This document shows positions 33,833 through 43,751 of a stretch of DNA of 64,000 nt, one piece after another. Within the stretch, counting starts at the first letter, position 1, and each line of letters starts with the position of its first letter. The DNA is taken from positions 62,001-126,000 of the forward strand of contig JBFXAJ010000004.1 of NCBI GenBank assembly GCA_050184415.1, given 5' to 3'. The stretch comes from JADLGL01 sp050184415. GTDB taxonomy: Bacteria; Pseudomonadota; Alphaproteobacteria; Rhizobiales; Kaistiaceae. The position numbers and the translations under genes are program-made. A model generated the notes under the pieces. The model saw nothing but the letters and a program-made list of their open reading frames with translations. It searched no databases and was not told the DNA's origin.

Positions 33833-34618
33833 CGTTTGCGTCCCCCCAGAGGGGACAACTTGCGCGATCATGCGAAGCGGTTCAACCTTTCCGTGATGTG
33901 AGCACCCGGACCAGTGATCGGCCCGTACGGAACTGAGCAAGGTCGACGGACGCTCTTGGTCGCGGGGACTCCAACGGCTGTCATAGAGGAAGCCCGCGCC
34001 GGAGCGGTCCTTGATCAAGCTTGGTTAATCGTCTCCTGGGATCTGATCGAGGTCGTGCTGCCGAGCGTCGCGCTCCCCCTTTCGGGTCAGCCCTGCCCCT
34101 GGGTGACTCAGAAACAGGATCCGGACGGCCGGCAGGGCCCAAGCCCGAGGTTAACAAGGGGGAGGTGGGTCCGGGGCCCCAGGGGGCGCTCTTCGGATTC
34201 TTCACCGAGGTTCTCTCAGGAAAGGACCTCACGGCCCACGGCGCCCTGTCCCCGCGCAGCCGCGGGCGAGAATCAGCCTGCGAAGCCGGTTGAGCGCTTT
34301 TCAGGTTCCCCGCTGGTACAGCGCGCTCGCCCCTGGCCTATGAGCAAAACCGTGCCCGCGGCCCCGGCCGGACCTCCTGGCGCAGATCGGGCAGTGGCTC
34401 CCGATGCATGCCGAGCGAATGCTCGACGCACCATCGACAATGTGGAAAGTCGACATCAGCGACCAGCGGGCCGCTACTCGTCAGCGAGCGGGACTACGCC
34501 CCCAAGCGGGTTCCTTCCGATCCTAGCGAAGCCGCTTACCCGACGCTTACCGGCGAAACACAGCGTTTCGAGCTACGCCCCCGGTAAGCTAAAACCGAAA
34601 TAGATTAGAGTAGGTTAG
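33833..34618. other. 786-bp non-coding right end of the island
   Basis: No gene is supported. Frames are Pro/Arg/Ala-rich and lack ribosome sites. The last 90 bp hold GCTTACC repeats and nested inverted repeats next to the right attachment repeat (annotated separately). Confidence 0.5.
34534..34589. promoter_or_regulatory. Candidate integrase arm sites with nested inverted repeats, right end
   Basis: GCTTACC occurs at 34534 and 34545 (11 bp apart, as at the left end). GCTTACCGG (34545-34553) is inverted as CCGGTAAGC (34581-34589). Between them CGAAAC (34554-34559) pairs with GTTTCG (34565-34570). The cluster ends 30 bp before the right attachment repeat, a position typical for recombinase or directionality-factor sites. 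Confidence 0.45.
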
Positions 34619-34667
34619 ATTGGCTGGGGGACCTGGATTCGAACCAAGACTAACGGAGTCAGAGTCC
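34619..34667 (-). repeat. Island attachment repeat, right copy (within tRNA-Gln)
   Basis: The 49-bp twin of 21935-21983. It is the 3' part of the intact tRNA-Gln gene, from the anticodon stem to one base past CCA. A crossover in the anticodon region of a tRNA is standard for tyrosine integrases. The island is therefore about 12.7 kb between equivalent points. Confidence 0.93.
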
Positions 34668-34694
34668 GCTGTTCTACCGTTAAACTATCCCCCA
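34621..34694 (-). tRNA. tRNA-Gln (CTG anticodon)
   Basis: A 74-nt gene including an encoded CCA. The acceptor stem is TGGGGGA with TCCCCCA and discriminator G. The D arm contains AGTTTAACGGTAGAAC, the anticodon loop is CTCTGAC (anticodon CTG), and the T arm contains GGTTCGAATCC. It is the insertion site of the island; the 3' half is supplied by the island's attachment sequence, so the gene remains functional. Confidence 0.97.
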
Positions 34695-34811
34695 GCAGGG
34701 GTGCCCGTCCGAACGGGATCGGAGGTTTGTGGGGCAAGGCGCGAGGCGCCGTTGCGGGGATGACGTAGCGACGGGCCGGTGGGGTGTCAACCGCGGCCGG
34801 TGTGCGGCGCG

Positions 34812-35384
34812 CTAGTCCTTCGCGCGCTCGGCATAGGTGCCGTCGGCGGTCATGACGATGATCCGCGTGCCGGGGGCGATATGCGGCGGGACCATCGTGC
34901 GGACGCCGTTCGAGAGGATCGCCGGCTTGTAGGAGGACGACGCGGTCTGCCCCTTCACGGTCGGCTCGGTCTCGCTGACTTCGAGGGTCACGCGCTGCGG
35001 CAGTTCGGCGGCGACCGCGATGCCCTCGTGGAGCGAGAGCTTCACGGTCATCGATTCCTGGAGATAGACCGCCTGGTCGCCGAGAATGTCGGGCGTCACG
35101 GTGACCTGGTCGAAGCTCTCCGGGTTCATGAAGATGTAGTTGCCGTCCTGGTCCTGATAGAGATAGGTGAAATCGACCGTCTCGACGAAGGCGCGCTCGA
35201 CCTGCTCGGTGGTGCGGTAGCGGACCGACGTCTTCACCCCGTCCGACAGGCGCCGCATGTCGATCTGGGTCGTCGGCGTGCCCTTGCCGGGGAAGAAGCT
35301 CTCCGCCAACAGGACGACATAGAGGTTCCCATCCATCTCGAGGATGTTGCCCTTGCGGACGTTGCTGGCGATGACCCTGGCCAC
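34812..35384 (-). CDS. efp: Elongation factor P
   Basis: A 190-residue three-domain EF-P. It binds between the P and E sites of stalled ribosomes and promotes peptide bonds at polyproline. The start MARVIASNVRKGNILEMDGN, the modification-site loop F-F-P-G-K-G-T with K34 as the lysyl-acceptor, and the C-terminal I-A-P-G-T-R-I-I-V signature are all present. The divergent neighbour at 35463 encodes EpmA, which would beta-lysylate K34. Length is normal. Confidence 0.97.
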   Translation of the reverse strand: MARVIASNVRKGNILEMDGNLYVVLLAESFFPGKGTPTTQIDMRRLSDGVKTSVRYRTTEQVERAFVETVDFTYLYQDQDGNYIFMNPESFDQVTVTPDILGDQAVYLQESMTVKLSLHEGIAVAAELPQRVTLEVSETEPTVKGQTASSSYKPAILSNGVRTMVPPHIAPGTRIIVMTADGTYAERAKD

Positions 35385-35462
35385 GATGAAATCCTTTTGC
35401 CCCGAGGAACCGGGCTTTGCGCGGCGGGACCATAGCGATCCGCCGGGAAATATCCAGCCGGC

Positions 35463-36566
35463 ATGGTGCGGCGCGGTGGCCGGTCATTCCGGCCGGCGGA
35501 ACGCCGCGCGGTGACGGGCTCCTCGCCCTTCTGGTCGCCGGCGCGCCATGCCGACCGGAGGCCCGGTCTCCTCCTCCGCAACCGCATCAAGGCGGCGCTC
35601 CGGGCGTGGTTCGAGGCCCGGGACTTCGTCGAGTTCGACGCGGCCGCGCTCCAGACCTCGCCGGGCAACGAGACCCATCTCCATGCCTTTGCGACCGAGA
35701 TCCGCGCGGCGGACGGGACGCCGGCGCCGCTCTACCTCCACACCTCGCCGGAATTCGCCGCCAAGAAGCTCCTCGCGGCCGGGGAGGAGCGGCTCTTCAC
35801 GTTTGCGCCGGTGTTCCGGAACCGCGAGCGCACCGCGCTCCATGCGCCGGAATTCACGATGCTGGAATGGTACCGGACCGGCGACGCTTATGCGGCCGTG
35901 ATGGACGACGCGGTGGCGCTGCTTCGGGTGGCGGCGGGGGCGGCTGGGGTGACCGTGCTACGCCGGGGCGCGGTGACGGTCGATCCTTTCGCCGAGCCTG
36001 AGCGTCTTTCGGTGGCCGAGGCGTTTGCCGGCCGCGCGGGCATCGACCTCCGCGCCACGCTTGACGACGATGGCCGTGGCGACCGCGATGCTCTTTTCGC
36101 TGCCGTCGCAGCGGCCCGAATCCGCACCGCGTCGGACGACACCTGGTCGGACCTGTTCAGTCGCGTGATGGCCGATCGTATCGAGCCGCATCTCGACCCG
36201 GGGGAGGTGACGGTGCTCCACGACTACCCCGCCCCCGAAGCCGCCCTCGCCCGCCGCAAGCCCGGTGATCCGCGCTTTGCCGAGCGGTTCGAGCTGTTCG
36301 CGTGCGGCGTGGAACTCGCCAACGGCTTCGGCGAGCTGACCGATCCGGCCGAGCAGCGCACCCGTTTCATGGCCGACATGGACGAGAAGGCGGCGCTCTA
36401 TGGCGAGCGCTATCCGATCGACGAGGATTTCCTCGCGGCGCTGGCGGCGATGCCCCCGGCGGCTGGTGTGGCGATGGGCTTCGACAGGCTCGTGATGCTG
36501 TGTGTCGGCGCCGAACGGATCGAGGAGGTGCAGTGGACGCCCGTGGTGGACCCGTTCGCCACGTAA
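35463..36566 (+). CDS. epmA: EF-P lysine ligase (EpmA/GenX/PoxA)
   Basis: A 367-residue class II lysyl-tRNA synthetase paralogue lacking the anticodon-binding domain. It activates beta-lysine and attaches it to EF-P Lys34. Motif 2 is F-R-N-R-E-R-T-A-L-H-A-P-E-F-T-M-L-E-W and motif 3 is G-V-A-M-G-F-D-R-L-V-M-L. The E-L-A-N-G-F-G-E-L-T substrate segment is also typical. It diverges from efp with a 78-bp shared promoter region, which fits a functional pair. EpmB (lysine aminomutase) is not in the window. Confidence 0.95.
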   Translation: MVRRGGRSFRPAERRAVTGSSPFWSPARHADRRPGLLLRNRIKAALRAWFEARDFVEFDAAALQTSPGNETHLHAFATEIRAADGTPAPLYLHTSPEFAAKKLLAAGEERLFTFAPVFRNRERTALHAPEFTMLEWYRTGDAYAAVMDDAVALLRVAAGAAGVTVLRRGAVTVDPFAEPERLSVAEAFAGRAGIDLRATLDDDGRGDRDALFAAVAAARIRTASDDTWSDLFSRVMADRIEPHLDPGEVTVLHDYPAPEAALARRKPGDPRFAERFELFACGVELANGFGELTDPAEQRTRFMADMDEKAALYGERYPIDEDFLAALAAMPPAAGVAMGFDRLVMLCVGAERIEEVQWTPVVDPFAT

Positions 36567-36660
36567 AGTGGCCGTTAGCGTTGCGCGGGCGAACGCGCTG
36601 CCCGCTGCGCCCTCCCCGCCTGCACGGAGGCAGATACATCCTCCTTCCCATCCCAGCACC

Positions 36661-36691
36661 CCTCCCCCCGGGCTCGACCCGGGGTCCATTG
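36661..36691. repeat. CCCGGG-family dispersed palindrome, single arm
   Basis: CCCCCCGGGCTCGACCCGGGG followed by TCCATTGG. It is the same unit as at 39056, 39138, 61841 and 61927. It lies in the gap between epmA and groEL. Confidence 0.75.
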
Positions 36692-36781
36692 GCCGTGCCG
36701 CCGTTGCGGCATCCCGGAGTGACTCCGCGGAGCCGCTTGAGGTGGACTCAGAGACGGATCGCCTCAACTGACCGCAAAACA

Positions 36782-36807
36782 GAAAGGCCGCCCGAAGGCG
36801 GCCTTTC
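36782..36807 (-). terminator. Rho-independent terminator of groES-groEL
   Basis: GAAAGGCCGCC (36782-36792), loop CGAA, GGCGGCCTTTC (36797-36807): a perfect 11-bp stem. On the minus strand it runs into TTTCTGTTTT. It starts 26 bp past the groEL stop. The symmetrical form could also serve epmA from the other side. Confidence 0.9.
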
Positions 36808-36833
36808 CAAATCTCGGGCCAGATCGGCTGGAC

Positions 36834-38471
<1,638 letters not shown>

Positions 38472-38521
38472 TTTCTATGGTTCCTTGGAAACTGATACTT
38501 TGGGGGACAGGGCGGAGGCGC

Positions 38522-38836
38522 TTACGCGGCCTTCTTGCCGGCGGCGGTGCCCTCGATGACACCCATGATGTCGGACTCCTTCATGATCAGGTAGTCCTCG
38601 CCCTCGATCTTGACCTCGGTGCCGGACCACTTGCCGAACAGGATGCGGTCGCCGGGCTTGACGTCGAGCGCGACCTGCTTGCCGGCCTCGTCGCGGGCGC
38701 CGGGACCGACGGCGACGACCTCGCCCTCCTGCGGCTTCTCCTTGACGGTGTCGGGAATGATGATGCCGCCGGCGGTCTTCTCCTCGGAGGCGACGCGGCG
38801 GACGACCACGCGGTCGTGCAACGGACGGAATTTCAT
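38522..38836 (-). CDS. groS: Co-chaperonin GroES (Hsp10)
   Basis: A 104-residue co-chaperonin, start MKFRPLHDRVVVRRVASEEK. The mobile loop is E-K-T-A-G-G-I-I-I-P-D-T, and the signature L-x-x-G-D-R-I-L-F-G-K-W-S-G-T is present. It caps GroEL. First gene of the groESL operon. Length is slightly above the usual 95-98 residues because of a short extra C-terminal tail (A-A-G-K-K-A-A). Confidence 0.98.
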   Translation of the reverse strand: MKFRPLHDRVVVRRVASEEKTAGGIIIPDTVKEKPQEGEVVAVGPGARDEAGKQVALDVKPGDRILFGKWSGTEVKIEGEDYLIMKESDIMGVIEGTAAGKKAA

Positions 38837-38884
38837 CGGAGCTCTTCCTCGCTAAAGGCGGCCGGGAGCCGCTCTCTGATGGGT

Positions 38885-38911
38885 TTAGCACTCCCTTCCG
38901 GACAGTGCTAA
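38885..38911 (-). promoter_or_regulatory. CIRCE operator (HrcA site) of groES-groEL
   Basis: TTAGCACTC, a 9-bp spacer, then CAGTGCTAA. The consensus is TTAGCACTC-N9-GAGTGCTAA; only one base of one arm differs. It lies 49-75 bp before the groES ATG and in the predicted early transcribed region, where HrcA binding blocks transcription. Confidence 0.95.
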
Positions 38912-38926
38912 CAAACGGACGGCGCG

Positions 38927-38955
38927 GATTTAGGAACGCCCCGGAACCTTGTCAA
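38927..38955 (-). promoter_or_regulatory. Likely groES-groEL promoter
   Basis: On the minus strand, TTGACA (38955-38950) is followed by a 17-bp spacer and TAAATC (38932-38927). The -35 is perfect, the -10 only partial. The predicted start near 38920 would place the CIRCE element at the beginning of the transcript, as is usual. Confidence 0.6.
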
Positions 38956-39308
38956 GACGAGGTGTGGGGCACCCGGAAACAGCGGGGGCTCTTTCTCTCC
39001 ATTGCGGCTTACTGCGAGGTTCCGGCTCCCGGTCGGATTGCAGCCTCCCAACCACCCCTCCCCGGGCTTGACCCGGGGTCCATTGGCGGTTCGTCGCACG
39101 CGGAGTCGCCTGAATCCCCTCCGGATCGGTCGATGGGCCAATGGGCCCCGGGTCAAGCCCGGGGAGGAGTGAGCTGTTAGGCTACGCTCCTACGGAGAGG
39201 CCGGTACCACATATAGCAGCCCTCTTTGCGGGGCGGCTGTTACGCGGTTCGTTCTGAGTTGGCGAGGTACTCCAACCTCGACGCTCCCCTCCGTCATACC
39301 CGGCACCC
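38956..39308. other. Intergenic region with an inverted pair of CCCGGG-family repeats
   Basis: No gene. Two arms lie head to head: CTCCCCGGGCTTGACCCGGGG with TCCATTGG at about 39056-39086, and CCAATGGGCCCCGGGTCAAG continuing to CCCGGGGAGG at 39138-39167. Together they could fold into one long imperfect hairpin. It separates the divergent groES operon from the tail of the sigma-54 regulator gene. Confidence 0.65.
39056..39167. repeat. Inverted pair of CCCGGG-family dispersed palindromes
   Basis: Left arm 39056-39086 and right arm 39138-39167 are reverse complements over about 28 bp, including the outer CCATTGG/CCAATGG blocks, separated by about 50 bp. Each arm is itself nearly palindromic (CCCCGGG-CTTGA-CCCGGGG). 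Confidence 0.8.
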
Positions 39309-40697
<1,389 letters not shown>

Positions 40698-40842
40698 CTG
40701 TCGGGGACCCCTTGTCGGCCCGGACCGCTGGCGGCGCAGGCTGAGCCCGCAGTCTGGGCCGGCATGGTAAACAAAGGATTGTGCCAACCGGGGGCGCCGT
40801 GCCGCGCTTGACCGGTCCCAGGCCACCCACTAGCTCAGCGCG

Positions 40843-41703
40843 ATGGATCACACCCCCGTTCCCGCCGTCGTCGCCGGCCTTTCGGCCGTTGCCGCGCGCT
40901 ACAATGCGCTGCTGTGCGACGTGTGGGGCGTCATCCATAATGGCGTCGGCCATTTCCCCAGCGCGGTCGCCGCGCTGGTCCGCTTCCGCGCCGCCGGCGG
41001 CATCGTCATCCTCATCACCAACGCGCCGCGCCCCGCGTGGTCGGTCCGCGACCAGCTCGACGGCCTGAGGGTCGACCGCCGGGCCTACGACCGGATCGTG
41101 ACCTCGGGCGACGTGGCGGCATCGCTGATCGCGCTCCGTGGCGTGTCGGCGGTCCACCATGTCGGACCCGACCGCGACCTCCCGCTCTATCGCGACGTTG
41201 CCGTAACGCTCGTGGGCGTCGACGAAGCCGCCCTCGTCTGCTGCACGGGGCTGGTCGACGATGAGACCGAGACTGCCGAGGACTACGACCCGCTGCTCGA
41301 CCGGTGCCTCCGCCACGACCTCGAGATGATCTGTGCCAATCCCGACATCGTCGTCGATCGCGGCGGCAAGCTGATCCCGTGCGCCGGCGCCATCGCCGAA
41401 CGCTATGCCGCGATGGGCGGCCGGGTCACGATCGTCGGCAAGCCGCTCGCCCGCATCTACGACGTCGCCTTGGCGGAGATCGCCGCGGTCGCCGGACGCG
41501 CGGTCGAGACCGGCGAGATCCTCGCCATCGGCGACGGAGCGGAGACCGACATCCGCGGCGCCAACGACGCCGGCATCGCCTCGCTCTTCATCGCGTCCGG
41601 CGTCCATGCATCGGAATATGGGGAGGAAACCGAGCACATCCTCGATTTCCTCGGCAGCCGCGAGGCCCGCGTCATGGGCGTCATGCCCCGGCTGATCTGG
41701 TAA
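40843..41703 (+). CDS. HAD-IIA phosphatase, TIGR01459 family
   Basis: A 286-residue haloacid dehalogenase-type hydrolase. Motif I D26 in L-L-C-D-V-W-G-V-I-H-N-G (the D-x-W variant of subclass IIA), motif II I-T-N-A-P-R, motif III/K in I-V-G-K-P-L, motif IV I-G-D-G-A-E-T-D-I-R-G-A. The family is alphaproteobacterial and typically adjacent to ribF, as here (16 bp upstream). A role as a flavin-pathway phosphatase is an attractive but unproven inference. Confidence 0.9.
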   Translation: MDHTPVPAVVAGLSAVAARYNALLCDVWGVIHNGVGHFPSAVAALVRFRAAGGIVILITNAPRPAWSVRDQLDGLRVDRRAYDRIVTSGDVAASLIALRGVSAVHHVGPDRDLPLYRDVAVTLVGVDEAALVCCTGLVDDETETAEDYDPLLDRCLRHDLEMICANPDIVVDRGGKLIPCAGAIAERYAAMGGRVTIVGKPLARIYDVALAEIAAVAGRAVETGEILAIGDGAETDIRGANDAGIASLFIASGVHASEYGEETEHILDFLGSREARVMGVMPRLIW

Positions 41704-41719
41704 AGACCGCGCACCCGCC

Positions 41720-42748
41720 ATGACCGTCGCGCCCGCACCTGAGATCCTCCCCGTCGCGCTCGACTCGCTCGACGCGGTGCCGGACCGCATGCGCGGCCTT
41801 GCCCTTGCGATCGGGAATTTCGACGGCGTCCATCGCGGCCATCAAGCCCTCATCGACGCGACCGGCGCCCTCGCCCGGCGGATCGGCACGGCGGCCGGAG
41901 TCCTGACCTTCGAGCCCCATCCGCGGAGCGTGCTGCGCCCCGACGCGGCGGTCTTCCGTCTCACGAATCCGGCCGCGCGGCGTGCCCTCATCGGCGCCGC
42001 CGGGATCGGCCGCATCGTCGAGCTGACCTTCGACCGCATGCTCGCCTCGCTGACCCCGGCCGAATTCGTCGAGCGCGTCCTGGTCGGTGGCCTTGGTATC
42101 CGCGGCATCCTCTCCGGCCAGGATTTCCGGTTCGGCAATGGCCGCGCCGGCGATGTCGCCTTCCTCCGCGAGGCGGGGCGGACGCACGGCTTCGCGGTCG
42201 AGGCGTTGGCGCCGGTCAGCGACGCCAGCGGCGCCGTGTTCTCGTCGGGCCGCATCCGGAAGGCCCTCGGCGCCGGCGACATCGCCGAGGCGAACGAGGC
42301 GCTCGGCTACCGCTGGTTCGTCACCGGCACGGTGATCCACGGCGACAAGCGCGGCCGCGAGCTCGGCTATCCGACCGCCAACATCATGATCCCGGCGGGC
42401 CACAGCCTCCGCCACGGCATCTACGCCGTCACCGCGGCCGTCCCCGGCGGCAAGCCGATGCCGGCCGTCGCCAGTTTCGGTGTCAGGCCGACCTTCGGGC
42501 ATGGCGGCGCGGCGCTCCTCGAAGTCCACATCTTCGATTTCAGCGACGATCTCTACGACCGGGAGCTCCGGGTCACGTTCTTCGCCTGGATCCGCCCCGA
42601 GGAGCGCTTCACCTCGATCGAGGCGCTGGTCGCCCAGATCGACCACGACGCGGAGACCGCGCGGCAGATCCTCCGCGCTGCCGACGGCGGCACCGCACTC
42701 GACCGTGTCCTTGCCGGGCCGGTTGCCGCCGAATCGGGTATCGCCTAG
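41720..42748 (+). CDS. ribF: Bifunctional riboflavin kinase / FMN adenylyltransferase
   Basis: A 342-residue cytosolic enzyme making FMN and FAD from riboflavin and ATP. The N-terminal adenylyltransferase domain has A-I-G-N-F-D-G-V-H-R-G-H-Q (residues about 30-42) and F-S-S-G-R-I-R. The C-terminal kinase domain has G-x-V-I-H-G-D-K-R-G-R-E-L-G-Y-P-T-A-N and G-V-R-P-T-F. It lies directly after the HAD gene in one operon. Confidence 0.96.
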   Translation: MTVAPAPEILPVALDSLDAVPDRMRGLALAIGNFDGVHRGHQALIDATGALARRIGTAAGVLTFEPHPRSVLRPDAAVFRLTNPAARRALIGAAGIGRIVELTFDRMLASLTPAEFVERVLVGGLGIRGILSGQDFRFGNGRAGDVAFLREAGRTHGFAVEALAPVSDASGAVFSSGRIRKALGAGDIAEANEALGYRWFVTGTVIHGDKRGRELGYPTANIMIPAGHSLRHGIYAVTAAVPGGKPMPAVASFGVRPTFGHGGAALLEVHIFDFSDDLYDRELRVTFFAWIRPEERFTSIEALVAQIDHDAETARQILRAADGGTALDRVLAGPVAAESGIA

Positions 42749-42837
42749 AACGTCTTCGCGTCCGGCCCGCGGCCGGCGAGGTCCCGCAGGTGGGCGCGGG
42801 ACGGTCGCCGACGGCGAAGTAACCTGAGGGGATTGTG

Positions 42838-43122
42838 ATGATTGCAACTCGCGGCTCGGCGATCCGGCTGCTGCGCGGCGTCGCCCTTGGCGCCACTGGC
42901 CTCGCCCTCGCGGCGTGCTCCACCACCACCTACGGCACCGGCGTCGGACCGACGGCGCAGACGGTGCAGGACCTCGCCAATATCGTGGATTTCGGGCCCG
43001 GCGACCCGGTGTTCTACTGCGTCCGCCCCGGCCTCGAGAACCAGCCCACGCCCGGCGCGCCGCTGCCGCCGCCGCCCCCGCCCGGGACCGAAATCCCGCC
43101 CTGCCCCGAGCCGGAGCGCTAG
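42838..43122 (+). CDS. Small putative lipoprotein
   Basis: A 94-residue exported protein. The signal sequence ends in a lipobox L-A-L-A-A-C at about residues 22-27, so Cys27 would be lipidated and the protein anchored in a membrane. The mature part is short with a Pro-rich tail (P-L-P-P-P-P-P-P-G). ATG 42838 is preferred over the GTG three bases earlier. Its stop codon overlaps the stop of the convergent tag gene (CTAG). Family unknown. Confidence 0.7.
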   Translation: MIATRGSAIRLLRGVALGATGLALAACSTTTYGTGVGPTAQTVQDLANIVDFGPGDPVFYCVRPGLENQPTPGAPLPPPPPPGTEIPPCPEPER

Positions 43123-43751
43123 GCCGGCACCTTGAAGGCGCGGCGGGCCGCATCGCATTCGGCGCGGCACCAGCAGCCTTCGACGTGATCGTTGACGAGC
43201 CCCACCGCCTGCATGAAGGCGTAGATTGTGGTGGGGCCGACGAAGCTCCAGCCGCGCTTCTTGAGATCCTTCGATAGCGTCACCGATTCGGGCGTGGTCG
43301 GCATGGCGCGGAGCGTGGCCCAGTCGAGCCGCGACGGCCGCGTGTCCGGCCGCGGCTCGAACCGCCAGAAATAGGCCGCGAGCGACCCGGTCTCGGCCAC
43401 GAGCTCCACCGCCCGCCTTGCGTTGTTGATCGTCGATTCGATCTTGCCGCGATGGCGGACGATACCGGCATCGGCGACCAGCCGCTCCACATCCTTAGGC
43501 CCGAACGCGGCGACCTTGGCGAAATCGAAGCCGGCGAAGCCTTTCCGGAACGCCTCGCGCTTGCGGAGGATGGTCAGCCAGGACAGCCCGGACTGAAAAC
43601 CTTCGAGGCAGATCTTCTCGAACAGGCGGAAATCGTTCGCCTGCGGCCGGCCCCATTCTGCGTCGTGGTAGGCGCGGTATTCCGGAATGCCCTGGTGCCA
43701 GAAGCAGGTGAGCCGCCCGCCATCGTCGGCGACGAGGCCCTCGGCGGGCAT
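43119..43751 (-). CDS. tag: DNA-3-methyladenine glycosylase I
   Basis: A 210-residue base-excision enzyme removing 3-methyladenine from alkylated DNA. Catalytic-site Glu50 lies in K-I-C-L-E-G-F-Q-S-G-L-S-W-L-T-I-L-R-K-R-E. Zinc ligands are C16 (L-T-C-F-W), H29, H189 (N-D-H-V-E-G) and C193. It overlaps the aceB stop by one base, so the two are co-transcribed. Length is slightly above E. coli Tag because of an N-terminal extension. Confidence 0.95.
   Translation of the reverse strand: MPAEGLVADDGGRLTCFWHQGIPEYRAYHDAEWGRPQANDFRLFEKICLEGFQSGLSWLTILRKREAFRKGFAGFDFAKVAAFGPKDVERLVADAGIVRHRGKIESTINNARRAVELVAETGSLAAYFWRFEPRPDTRPSRLDWATLRAMPTTPESVTLSKDLKKRGWSFVGPTTIYAFMQAVGLVNDHVEGCWCRAECDAARRAFKVPA

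Noticed and set aside
33914..34603. A plus-strand 229-codon frame at the right end of the island
   Set aside because: Low-complexity Pro/Arg/Ser with no start signal or motif; it runs into the candidate integrase sites.
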